Source: Pseudomonas sp. gcc21 (lineage in GTDB: Bacteria > Pseudomonadota > Gammaproteobacteria > Pseudomonadales > Pseudomonadaceae). From it: a DNA stretch of 64,000 bases. Positions within the stretch are counted from its first letter, which is position 1, and the number at the start of each line of letters is the position of its first letter. The translations under genes were made by a program, and so were the position numbers. This document shows, one piece after another, positions 17,188 to 27,072 of this stretch. The notes below the pieces were generated by a model that saw nothing but the letters and a program-made list of their open reading frames with translations, searched no databases and was not told where the DNA came from. The stretch covers positions 2,108,001 through 2,172,000 of the forward strand of contig NZ_CP051625.1 in NCBI RefSeq assembly GCF_012844345.1. Reading direction: 5' to 3'.

Positions 17188-19056
17188 TCACAGCCACAGC
17201 TTCTTGATGTCACGTCCGCCGACGGACAGATTGACCATGGCTCGCGTCACCATGATGGCGGTGAACATCGATGTCAGGATCCCGAGCGACAGCGTTACCG
17301 CGAAGCCCTTGATCGGGCCCGAACCCATAGCGAACAGAATCACGCCCACCAGCAAGGTAGTCAGGTTACCGTCGATAATCGCCGAGAATGCCTTGTCATA
17401 GCCTTCATGCAAGGCACGCTGCGGAGACATACCAGCAGCGACCTCTTCCTTGATCCTGGAATAGATAAGCACGTTGGCATCCACCGCCATACCCAGCGTC
17501 AGCACGATACCGGCGATACCCGGTAACGTCAGTGTCGCACCCAGCAGCGACATCAGCGCCAGCAACAAGACCAGGTTGAAGGTCAGCGCAACCCCGGCGA
17601 CCAGGCCAAACGCCTTGTACAACACCAGCATGAAAATCAGCACCAGAACGAAACCGACCTGAGTGGCTGAAATACCCTTGGCGATGTTTTCTGCGCCCAG
17701 GCTCGGCCCGATAGTCCGCTCTTCGACAAAATGCATCGGTGCCGCCAGACCACCAGCGCGTAGCAGCAACGCCAGTTCGGAGGCTTCAGCCGGGGAATCC
17801 AGACCGGTGATACGGAATTGATTACCGAGCGTGCTCTGAATGGTCGCCAGACTGATGATGGATTTTTCTTCAACGAAAGCCGGGACTTCGACCGTCTGCA
17901 TTTCGCCGTCGACTTCCTGCTGCACCTGGCGACTGATCTGGCGTTGTTCGATGAAGAGTACCGCCATGCCGCGACCGATATTATTGCGCGTGGCACGGGT
18001 CATCAGCTCACCGCCATGCCCATCCAGGCGGATATTCACCTGCGGCCGGCCGTTCTCATCGAAATTCGACTGCGCGTCGGTGACCTGATCACCGGTAAGG
18101 ATGATGCTGCGTTCAATATCCGCAGGCGGACGCCCTTCCTGACGGAAATCGAAGCTTTCCACCGTGGCGCGCGGCGCGTTCGGCTCTGCTGCCAGACGGA
18201 ACTCAAGATTGGCCGTCTTGCCGAGAATCCGCTTGGCCTCGGCCGTATCCTGCACACCAGGCAGCTCAACCACAATGCGATTGGCACCCTGGCGTTGAAC
18301 CAGCGGCTCAGCGACGCCCAGCTCATTGACCCGATTACGCACTGTCGTCAGGTTCTGGCTGACAGCGTAATCACGAATCTCCGACAGCTCCGCATCGGTC
18401 AGGGTCAGCTGCAGAACCTGAAGGTTCTGACGCGTGCCGGTGGTGATCTGAAACTGGGTGAACTGGCGAGAAACGATCCGGCGCGCCTGGTCAAGCTCTT
18501 CGTCATCATTGAAGCCGAACTGCAGCATATTGCCCTGATTCGGCAGGCTGCGATAACGCACGCGCTCACCGCGAAGCAAACTGCGCACTTCACTCTCGTA
18601 GACATTCAGGCGGTTTTCAATTGCCTTTTCCATGTCGACTTCAAGCAGGAAATGCACACCGCCAGACAGGTCCAGACCGAGCGTCATGGGACCAGCACCG
18701 ATATTCATCAACCACTGGGGGGTTGTCGGCGCCAGGTTCTGGGCAACCACGTAGTCGCCACCCAGGGTACGCTTGACCACATCCTGTGCCGGCAATTGCT
18801 GGCCGCGATTGACCAGACGAACCAGGCCCGAACTGCCGTTGTCTGCAACTTCGACGCCCTTGGTCGCAATACCAGCCTGCTCCAGCGCCGATTCGATGCG
18901 CGAGAGATCGTTGTCACTGATAGTTTGAGTAGAGCTTGCGCCGGAAATCTGTATCGCCGGATCGTCCGGGTAGAGGTTGGGCAAGGCGTAAACTGCCCCA
19001 AGCCCGAGGACCACAAGGATCAGCAGGTATTTCCAGAGAGGGTAACGATTGAGCAT
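17188..19056 (-). CDS. secD: Protein translocase subunit SecD
   Basis: SecD is the larger partner of SecF. The 622-residue protein starts with a membrane helix (LNRYPLWKYLLILVVLGLG). It then has the large periplasmic P1 domain with GLDLSGGVHFLLEVDM, and a six-helix RND domain with GIVLTLGMAVDANVLIYSRI. I take the ATG at 19056 (MLNRYPLWK). The alternative start upstream adds ten residues of no family resemblance. yajC lies 62 bp upstream and secF 9 bp downstream, the standard yajC-secD-secF order. Confidence 0.97.
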   Translation of the reverse strand: MLNRYPLWKYLLILVVLGLGAVYALPNLYPDDPAIQISGASSTQTISDNDLSRIESALEQAGIATKGVEVADNGSSGLVRLVNRGQQLPAQDVVKRTLGGDYVVAQNLAPTTPQWLMNIGAGPMTLGLDLSGGVHFLLEVDMEKAIENRLNVYESEVRSLLRGERVRYRSLPNQGNMLQFGFNDDEELDQARRIVSRQFTQFQITTGTRQNLQVLQLTLTDAELSEIRDYAVSQNLTTVRNRVNELGVAEPLVQRQGANRIVVELPGVQDTAEAKRILGKTANLEFRLAAEPNAPRATVESFDFRQEGRPPADIERSIILTGDQVTDAQSNFDENGRPQVNIRLDGHGGELMTRATRNNIGRGMAVLFIEQRQISRQVQQEVDGEMQTVEVPAFVEEKSIISLATIQSTLGNQFRITGLDSPAEASELALLLRAGGLAAPMHFVEERTIGPSLGAENIAKGISATQVGFVLVLIFMLVLYKAFGLVAGVALTFNLVLLLALMSLLGATLTLPGIAGIVLTLGMAVDANVLIYSRIKEEVAAGMSPQRALHEGYDKAFSAIIDGNLTTLLVGVILFAMGSGPIKGFAVTLSLGILTSMFTAIMVTRAMVNLSVGGRDIKKLWL

Positions 19057-19118
19057 GTGAGGGCCCGCTAACGATCCGGGCGCCAATTGAGGCGCCCGGA
19101 CAGATGATTATTGACGAA

Positions 19119-19451
19119 TCAGATGGCTTTCAGCGTGCCCTTCGGCAATGCAGCGACTACAGCGCCCTTCTGGAATTTGAGCTCGTGACCATCGCCCACT
19201 TCAAGAACGATGAACTCGTCTGTCACCTTGCGCACCTTGCCCAGGATGCCACCACCGGTGACCACTTCATCACCAACGCTGAGGCCGCCGATTAGATTCT
19301 TGTGTTCCTTGGCACGTTTGGCCTGCGGGCGCCAGATCATCAGATAGAAGATGACCAGAAAACCGAGCAGAAAAACCCACTCGAAACCGCCACCCATCGG
19401 AGCGGCTCCGTCAGCAGTCTGGGCCATGGCAGCGGGGATAAAAAAACTCAT
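19119..19451 (-). CDS. yajC: Preprotein translocase subunit YajC
   Basis: YajC is a small inner-membrane protein that accompanies SecDF. The 110-residue product has a short periplasmic N-terminus, one membrane helix at about 24-42 (WVFLLGFLVIFYLMIWRPQ) ending in the family motif RPQAKRAKEH, then a soluble domain with GLSVGDEVVTGGGILGKV. The gene opens the yajC-secD-secF unit and lies 57 bp after tgt. Confidence 0.96.
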   Translation of the reverse strand: MSFFIPAAMAQTADGAAPMGGGFEWVFLLGFLVIFYLMIWRPQAKRAKEHKNLIGGLSVGDEVVTGGGILGKVRKVTDEFIVLEVGDGHELKFQKGAVVAALPKGTLKAI

Positions 19452-19508
19452 GTGTAGCTCCTGTTATGAACGCGCAAGAAAAGTTTAATGGGGCCTCCCT
19501 GGCGCTTT

Positions 19509-21682
<2,174 letters not shown>

Positions 21683-21746
21683 GCTGGAGTGATTCCGGTG
21701 GGAAGAAAAGGGCGCATATATTAGCGGAAATACTCGCCCCAGACCA

Positions 21747-21776
21747 TTGACCTTCCCCTCTTCCGGTTCGTATACT
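21747..21776 (+). promoter_or_regulatory. Sigma-70 type promoter of tRNA-Leu
   Basis: TTGACC (21747-21752) and TATACT (21771-21776) are separated by 18 bp. A GC-rich stretch (CCGCGCCGG) follows the -10, a discriminator typical of stringently controlled stable-RNA promoters. The tRNA begins 26 bp downstream. Confidence 0.75.
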
Positions 21777-21802
21777 CCGCGCCGGCTAGCTTGATACGCA
21801 AA

Positions 21803-21889
21803 GCCTCGATGGCGGAATTGGTAGACGCGGCGGATTCAAAATCCGTTTCTGGTGACAGAGTGGGAGTTCGATTCTCCCTCGAGGCACCA
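21803..21889 (+). tRNA. tRNA-Leu, anticodon CAA
   Basis: The 87-base gene folds as a class II tRNA. The acceptor GCCTCGA pairs with TCGAGGC before an encoded CCA. A D-arm, a long variable arm and the T-loop GTTCGATTC are present. The anticodon loop is TTCAAAA, with CAA at 21837-21839, which reads UUG codons. A hairpin CCATTCGC/GCGAATGG (21887-21906) begins inside the CCA end and may help 3' processing or termination. The 241 bp from here to the pigment operon hold no convincing gene. Confidence 0.97.
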
Positions 21890-22130
21890 TTCGCAATGGC
21901 GAATGGTTACATAAGACGAGTTTATGCTTTCCCGGCGGCTCGCCTGTCTCCCCTCCCTGCATATTTCGCTCCTCCAGTCTTTTGAGCCCGACTATCTTTC
22001 TTTGCTGGGATTTCAACGTCCGAAATCGCCATGCGTCTGATTCACGGTTTTTAATCCCCGACGCGTCTGGCCGTAACATTTCATAACGACTAAGATTGCG
22101 CTTTTCCGCCATCAACACAGCGATTCACGG

Positions 22131-22799
22131 ATGAAGTGTCCCGTTTACATCGAAGACTGGGTGGCCTGGACGGCCGACTCGGAGTTTTCGATCCGGCCAG
22201 GCCATGCCGTTGCAGAGCGCCAGGGCGAGTCGATGCTGCCCCGAATGCTGCGTCGTCGGCTCAGCGCGACCGGCCGTGCCGTGTGTGATTCAGCGAGTGT
22301 GCTGGATGATGGCTCCGGGGTTCCCGTCATACATGCTTCTCGCCACGGCGACGTCTCAAGCTCTCTGACAATGTTGGGTGCGCTGGAGGCTGGCGATCCG
22401 GTTTCTCCAAGCAGTTTCTCAATGTCTGTGCACAATGCCGTGCTCGGTGTGTACTCCATCGCGCGCCAGCATCGCGGACCGACCCAGGCGCTTGGTGCCT
22501 GCGGCAACGAGTTCGAGGCGCTGATTGCCGAAGCGACGGGTTATCTGGCCACGGGCAAACAGGCTGTGATCGCCCTTTTTTCAGAGGGTGAGATTCCCCA
22601 GTCTTTGCGATCGCACACCGAGTTCCCGCCCTGCCCCTGCGTGGTCGCCCTTCGGCTGACGGCTGGTACAGGGCAACGCCTGCTGAGCGAGCCGGCCAGC
22701 TCTGCACAGCGACCGACGCCTCTGCAGGTTATCGACTGGCTTAGCCGGGATGTTGCCTCCCTGACCGCACGACAACGCTGGTTTCTGGAGCACGCATGA
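22131..22799 (+). CDS. Beta-ketoacyl synthase chain-length-factor-like protein (ApeC type)
   Basis: This is the first gene of the aryl-polyene operon. The 222-residue protein resembles the short ketoacyl-synthase N-terminal family (PF13723 type), with SMSVHNAVLGVYSIARQ as the family core. It covers only about half of a ketosynthase and lacks the C-terminal thiolase-like half with the two catalytic histidines. By analogy with ApeC it probably pairs with a full ketosynthase of the operon as a chain-length partner. A cysteine occurs in LGACGNEFEAL, but I do not claim it is catalytic. The ribosome-binding site is weak. Its stop overlaps the next ATG by four bases. The 5' region 21907-22130 should contain the operon promoter, but I could not pick out clear hexamers. 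Confidence 0.75.
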   Translation: MKCPVYIEDWVAWTADSEFSIRPGHAVAERQGESMLPRMLRRRLSATGRAVCDSASVLDDGSGVPVIHASRHGDVSSSLTMLGALEAGDPVSPSSFSMSVHNAVLGVYSIARQHRGPTQALGACGNEFEALIAEATGYLATGKQAVIALFSEGEIPQSLRSHTEFPPCPCVVALRLTAGTGQRLLSEPASSAQRPTPLQVIDWLSRDVASLTARQRWFLEHA

Positions 22800-23620
22800 C
22801 ACTGAATCAATGGCGCCGCGGCTTTGGCACTGCTATCTGTTTCAGCGTCTTCGGAATCGGCGGTCTGATCATTGGTGTGGTAATCGCACCGCTCTTGCTG
22901 ATTCTCGTACGTGACGACACACGCCGTCAGCACCTTACTCGCCGACTCATCCGCCAGGCATTCAAGGGTTTTATCGCATTGATGCGTCTGGTTGGCGTGG
23001 CCGAATCCCGCATCGGTAATGGAGAGCGGCTTAAGCGTCCTGGCCTGCTGATTCTCGCCAATCACCCCTCGCTGATCGATGTGATCTATCTGATCGCCAA
23101 TACCCCTAATGCCAACTGCATCGTTAACGGTCAGCTGGCGAATAACCCATTCACCCGCGGCCCGATCAAGGCCGCAGGTTATATAACCAACAGCGACCCG
23201 GAGGCGGTGCTGGAAGCGGCTAAAGCCAGCCTCGCAGCGGGCAACTCGTTGATCCTCTTTCCTGAAGGAACGCGCACAAGGCCTTCCGAGCCCATCAGCT
23301 TCCGCCGCGGCGGCGCCAACATCGCCCTGCATACAGGCACAGCCATTACACCTGTGTTGATTCGCTGCAATCCAACGACCTTGACCAAGGGCGAACCCTG
23401 GTACCGCATCCCGCCGCGCAGAATATGTATGGAGCTGCAGGTATTATCCGATGTGCCGATACCCCATGATTCGAACCAACCTGTCAGACACCGCGCCAGA
23501 GCACTAACTGCCTGGCTGACCGATTATTTCAATAAAGAGCTGGAGCAGTTTTCCCATGACCGAGACACAAGACCTGTCGCTGGAAATCAAGCAGATGATT
23601 ATCGACACGCTGGAGCTTGA
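22796..23620 (+). CDS. PlsC-type 1-acyl-sn-glycerol-3-phosphate acyltransferase (ApeD type)
   Basis: A 274-residue membrane-anchored acyltransferase with an N-terminal hydrophobic segment (about 11-38). The PlsC motifs are NHPSLID (the HxxxxD catalytic pair) and FPEGTRT. In aryl-polyene clusters an enzyme of this family is thought to attach the finished polyene to a lipid-like acceptor. That role is inferred from context. It overlaps the preceding gene by four bases and the first ACP gene by 65 bases, an unusually long overlap. Confidence 0.85.
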   Translation: MTLNQWRRGFGTAICFSVFGIGGLIIGVVIAPLLLILVRDDTRRQHLTRRLIRQAFKGFIALMRLVGVAESRIGNGERLKRPGLLILANHPSLIDVIYLIANTPNANCIVNGQLANNPFTRGPIKAAGYITNSDPEAVLEAAKASLAAGNSLILFPEGTRTRPSEPISFRRGGANIALHTGTAITPVLIRCNPTTLTKGEPWYRIPPRRICMELQVLSDVPIPHDSNQPVRHRARALTAWLTDYFNKELEQFSHDRDTRPVAGNQADDYRHAGA

Positions 23621-23825
23621 GGACATCACTCCGGACGACATAGAGCCGGAGGCAGCCTTGTTCGGCGAAGGGCTGGGACTGGACTCTATCGACGCTCTTG
23701 AGCTGGGCCTGGCACTGCAAAAGCGCTACGGCATCAAGCTGGACGCAGAAGCAGAGGAAACCCGCAGTCACTTTGCCAGCCTTAACGCGCTGACCGCTCT
23801 CGTGGAGGCCCGCCGTGCCCACTGA
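23556..23825 (+). CDS. Acyl carrier protein 1 (ApeE type)
   Basis: An 89-residue carrier protein. The phosphopantetheine attachment serine is residue 44 in GLGLDSIDALEL. The acidic helical sequence and length fit a type II ACP. It probably carries either the starter aryl group or the growing polyene. Start ATG 23556 has GGAG upstream and lies inside the end of the acyltransferase gene. It overlaps the second ACP gene by 11 bases. Modification would be by the phosphopantetheinyl transferase at the operon's end. Confidence 0.93.
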   Translation: MTETQDLSLEIKQMIIDTLELEDITPDDIEPEAALFGEGLGLDSIDALELGLALQKRYGIKLDAEAEETRSHFASLNALTALVEARRAH

Positions 23826-24078
23826 TTCGCCTGCCAAGAACACTGATGTATTCGATTACCTGAGCAAGACGCTGGTCGAGCTGTTCGATGTTGATCCAGA
23901 CAACATCACCCCTGAAGCGCGACTGTATGAAGACCTGGATATCGATAGCATCGATGCAGTTGATATGGTGGTTGAATTGAAACGCTTCACCGGTCGGCGT
24001 ATCGATCCGGAGGACTTCAAATCGGTGCGCACCGTGCAGGATGTCGTCGACGCAGTCGACCGCCTGATGCAGCGTTAG
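23815..24078 (+). CDS. Acyl carrier protein 2 (ApeF type)
   Basis: An 87-residue second carrier protein with serine 45 in YEDLDIDSIDAVDM. It starts with GTG at 23815 with GGAGG six bases upstream, overlapping the first ACP gene. Two tandem ACPs are a hallmark of aryl-polyene operons, where they are thought to hold different intermediates. Which does what cannot be told from sequence. Confidence 0.93.
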   Translation: MPTDSPAKNTDVFDYLSKTLVELFDVDPDNITPEARLYEDLDIDSIDAVDMVVELKRFTGRRIDPEDFKSVRTVQDVVDAVDRLMQR

Positions 24079-24081
24079 ACC

Positions 24082-24618
24082 GTGAAGTCGAGTTTCACTT
24101 CCATACTGGGTGCGTTGGCGATGTTACTGTGGCCGGTGCTGGTGCTGAGCCTGCATGGGCAGCTGGGCAGTTGGCCATTACTGATCGTCGGTGCTGCCCT
24201 GCTCGCCTGGCGGCTGCCGCAGGCCAGAACTCTGGCAATCATCGCTGCCCTGGTACTGATCAGCCTTGGCGTGCTGGGCCATGCAGAGCTGGGTATGCGC
24301 GCTTATCCGGTCGCTATCAGCCTCATCATGTTGATTGTTTTTGCCGGTAGCCTGATCCATGGCATGCCCGTCATTGAACGCCTGGCCCGCCTGCGCGAAC
24401 CCGACCTGCCCGAGGAAGGAGTGGTGTATACACGCCGGGTGACATGGGCCTGGTGCTTCTTTTTCGTCGCAAACGGCGGTATTTCCGCCTGGACAGCGCT
24501 CTATGCCGACCTTACTACCTGGACGCTATACAACGGTTTTATCAGCTACTGCCTGATGGGTCTGATGTTCGCTGGAGAGTGGGTGTGCCGTCGACATGTG
24601 CGGAGGGCCGTCGCGTGA
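24082..24618 (+). CDS. Polytopic membrane protein of the aryl-polyene cluster (COG4648/ApeG type)
   Basis: This 178-residue protein is almost entirely hydrophobic, with about six predicted membrane helices (for example ILGALAMLLWPVLVLSL, TLAIIAALVLISLGVLG and VTWAWCFFFVANGGISAW). It matches, by recollection, the COG4648 membrane proteins that follow the ACPs in aryl-polyene clusters. No catalytic motif is recognisable. It starts with GTG three bases after the second ACP stop. The next gene begins with a GTG overlapping its stop. Confidence 0.75.
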   Translation: MKSSFTSILGALAMLLWPVLVLSLHGQLGSWPLLIVGAALLAWRLPQARTLAIIAALVLISLGVLGHAELGMRAYPVAISLIMLIVFAGSLIHGMPVIERLARLREPDLPEEGVVYTRRVTWAWCFFFVANGGISAWTALYADLTTWTLYNGFISYCLMGLMFAGEWVCRRHVRRAVA

Positions 24619-26321
24619 GCTTCACACCTCTTTGTCAGCTGCCCTGGCGCAGCCACACAGCGTCTCCTTCTGGCTTACCTGCACACTGGGTTGATTCCGC
24701 ACGCTTGACTGAACGGGTCGATGCCTGGCGCGGATGGCTTGATGGGCGACCGGGCGGACGCTGGATTCTGTGTCATACCAACCCCCTGGAATTCACCAGC
24801 GCCCTGCTCGCACTCTGGGAAACCGGTCGAATCGCAGTACTGCCGGCCGACGACCGCCCTGGCACGCTCGCAGGCCTTGCCGATACAACAGACGGACAGA
24901 TTCCGTTACGGCCGGACGCCCCGGGCGCGCCGTGCGGTCTATCACTCACTGCAGTCACTATTACGCCCGCTACGCCTGCTCTGGCGCTCTATACTTCCGG
25001 CTCCACAGGCCAACCGGTCGAATTCTCCAAGAATTTCGCGCAACTGGATGGAGAGCTTGCCGTGCATAGCCAGTTGTGGCCTTTGGACGAGAGTAGCTGC
25101 GTGATAGCGCAGGTGAGTCACCAGCACATCTACGGATTACTGGCGGCCGTGTTGCATCCGCTGTGCTCAGGCGTGCCCTTTTGCGGCGAGGACTGTCATT
25201 ATCCAGAGCGGCTAGCCGAACGAATCGCCGAGGCCGGCCAATCCGGCCTCGCGCCGGTCATGGTCAGCTCGCCGCCGCAATTGGCACGCATCCCCGAACA
25301 CATCGCATGGGCCACCTTGCCACGCTTGCAGCGCGTATTTTCGTCGGGCGCACCGCTCGCACAGCCCCACGCCGCACGCGCCGAAAGCGTGTTGGGCGCG
25401 CCGGTTATCGAGATCTATGGCAGCACCGAAACCGGCGGCATCGCACGGCGCCGACAGGCTGTCAGTGACGCCTGGAGCGCACTGCCTGATGTCGAGCTGT
25501 CCTTTGACAGCGAACGCCTGGCGTTGCGCTCCCCCTTTCTCGCTGACCCGCACGCCTGGTGGCAACAGCCGGATCGGGTGAGCGGCACGCCAGAACAATT
25601 CCATTTGCTCGGCCGGGACGACCGCCTGGTCAAGATCGGCGGCAAGCGCGTATCCCTGGATCGCATTGAGCAGGTGCTTGCGGGACACCCCAGCGTAAAG
25701 TCTGCCCGCTGCGTTGAACTCGGGCGCGATGATGGCCGCCTCGGCTGCATTGTTGTGCTTGGGTCAAGCAGCATTCCAGTCGAGCATCCGCAGCGTCACG
25801 AGCTGACCCGCCAGTTGCGCGGGATCTTGGGCGAGCATATCGAGCAGGTCACCATCCCCCGCTACTGGCGATTCGTCGAGTCTCTGCCCTGTAACGCGCA
25901 GGGCAAGCTGGACCGTGGGCTTATTGAACGTCTTTTTGAAGACCTTCTGGATGACCGCAAACCGCGCTGGCTCGGAACGGAGCAGGCGGATGAACGCGCC
26001 TGCTCACTCGTTCTTGAGGTACCAGAACGCCTGGTTTTCCTCGACGGGCATTTTGACGTGTTTCCGATCGTGCCGGGGGTGGTCATCGTGCAATGGGCTA
26101 TCCAGCAGGCGGAGCGCTGTTTCGGGCCATTCGGAGACTTTGCCGGATGCGAGCAATTGAAATTCCAGCAACCGCTGCGCCCCGGCATGCGCCTTCGTCT
26201 CGATCTGACCCGGCGCGACAATGGCTTTGCCTTCGCGTTCCACTCCCACAAGGGCAAGCACGCCAATGGCCGCGTCAGCTTCAACAGCGCCCCGGCAACC
26301 CGCGAGGCGCGCCATGACTGA
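24615..26321 (+). CDS. Aryl-ACP/CoA ligase fused to a FabZ-like dehydratase (ApeH-ApeI fusion)
   Basis: This 568-residue protein joins two functions. Residues 1 to about 440 form an AMP-binding ligase: YTSGSTGQPVE at 126-136, EIYGSTETGG at 266-275, GRDDRLVKIGGKRV at 333-346 and the A10 lysine in NAQGKLDR (431). Residues about 460-568 are a hot-dog dehydratase with DGHFDVFPIVPGV (477-489, His479). The ligase should activate the aromatic starter acid, and the dehydratase should act in chain elongation. In E. coli, as I recall, these are separate genes. Start is GTG 24615, in frame, with GGAGG eight bases upstream. The open frame continues to 24444, but that part lies inside the membrane-protein gene. 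Confidence 0.85.
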   Translation: MSFTPLCQLPWRSHTASPSGLPAHWVDSARLTERVDAWRGWLDGRPGGRWILCHTNPLEFTSALLALWETGRIAVLPADDRPGTLAGLADTTDGQIPLRPDAPGAPCGLSLTAVTITPATPALALYTSGSTGQPVEFSKNFAQLDGELAVHSQLWPLDESSCVIAQVSHQHIYGLLAAVLHPLCSGVPFCGEDCHYPERLAERIAEAGQSGLAPVMVSSPPQLARIPEHIAWATLPRLQRVFSSGAPLAQPHAARAESVLGAPVIEIYGSTETGGIARRRQAVSDAWSALPDVELSFDSERLALRSPFLADPHAWWQQPDRVSGTPEQFHLLGRDDRLVKIGGKRVSLDRIEQVLAGHPSVKSARCVELGRDDGRLGCIVVLGSSSIPVEHPQRHELTRQLRGILGEHIEQVTIPRYWRFVESLPCNAQGKLDRGLIERLFEDLLDDRKPRWLGTEQADERACSLVLEVPERLVFLDGHFDVFPIVPGVVIVQWAIQQAERCFGPFGDFAGCEQLKFQQPLRPGMRLRLDLTRRDNGFAFAFHSHKGKHANGRVSFNSAPATREARHD

Positions 26322-27072
26322 TCTGCGCGTCTGTATTCTCATACCGGTTTACAACCACCCTGACAGCATCGCCGACGTATGCGCCTCCATCGCGCACCTG
26401 GCGCTTCCGGTCCTGCTGGTAGACGACGGCTGCGAATCACGGTGCGCGCAGGTGTTGGACGGTCTGGCGGCGCAGGGTCACCATCTACTGCGATTACCGC
26501 ACAATCAGGGAAAAGGCGCGGCGGTGCGGGCTGGGCTGCAACATGCAGAGCAGCTGGGCTTTACCCATGCCCTGCAGATCGATGCAGATGGGCAACATGC
26601 CGTTGCCGACCTGCCCGCCTTCCTCGAGGCATCCGTACAGGCGCCCCAGGCTTTGGCAATCGGCTACCCGCGATATGACGAGACGGTATCCCGGGTTCGC
26701 TTCTATGGCCGCTACGCCACCCACATCTGGGTCTGGATCAATACGCTGTCGCTGGAGATCAAAGATTCCATGTGTGGCGCCCGGCTGTATCCGTTACGCC
26801 AGGTGAATGCCTTGCTGCGCCGTCATCCATGCGGGGACCGCATGGCCTTTGATACTGAAATTCTGGTGCGCTGGTACTGGGCTGGCGGCGAGCTGTGCAA
26901 TCTTCCGGTGCGCGTGCATTACCCCGCCGATGGGGTCAGCCATTTCCGGATGCTGCGCGATAATGTGCAGATATCAGCCATGCATGCACGGCTGTTCTTC
27001 GGCATGTTGATGCGCTTTCCCCGCCTGTTGTTAAGCCGTTTCCGGCGACACCGCATGAGCCTGGCACGATGA
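26314..27072 (+). CDS. Family 2 glycosyltransferase (ApeJ N-terminal type)
   Basis: A 252-residue GT2 enzyme. It opens with CILIPVYNHPDSIADVCASI, has the nucleotide-sugar motifs LLVDDG and the metal-binding QIDADGQH, and then a family region around SMCGARLYPLR. It has no membrane anchor apart from a hydrophobic C-terminal stretch (MHARLFFGMLMRFPRLLL). It probably decorates the polyene or its lipid anchor. In E. coli I recall this domain fused to an acyltransferase. Here the acyltransferase is the next gene. ATG 26314 overlaps the ligase stop, and its own stop overlaps the next ATG by four bases. Confidence 0.88.
   Translation: MTDLRVCILIPVYNHPDSIADVCASIAHLALPVLLVDDGCESRCAQVLDGLAAQGHHLLRLPHNQGKGAAVRAGLQHAEQLGFTHALQIDADGQHAVADLPAFLEASVQAPQALAIGYPRYDETVSRVRFYGRYATHIWVWINTLSLEIKDSMCGARLYPLRQVNALLRRHPCGDRMAFDTEILVRWYWAGGELCNLPVRVHYPADGVSHFRMLRDNVQISAMHARLFFGMLMRFPRLLLSRFRRHRMSLAR

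Noticed and set aside
17818..19071. 417-residue plus-strand ORF
   Set aside because: Antisense to secD. Its length is a by-product of GC-rich codon bias.
21786..22118. 110-residue ORF on the minus strand across tRNA-Leu
   Set aside because: It is the antisense of the tRNA gene. Such ORFs are a known annotation artefact, and there is no ribosome-binding site.
24444..24614. N-terminal extension of the ligase-dehydratase frame
   Set aside because: This part overlaps the membrane-protein gene in another frame and has no family resemblance. GTG 24615 has a good ribosome-binding site.
24721..25468. Several short plus-strand ORFs inside the ligase gene
   Set aside because: Alternative frames of a GC-rich gene with Arg/Ala/Pro-rich translations and no motifs.
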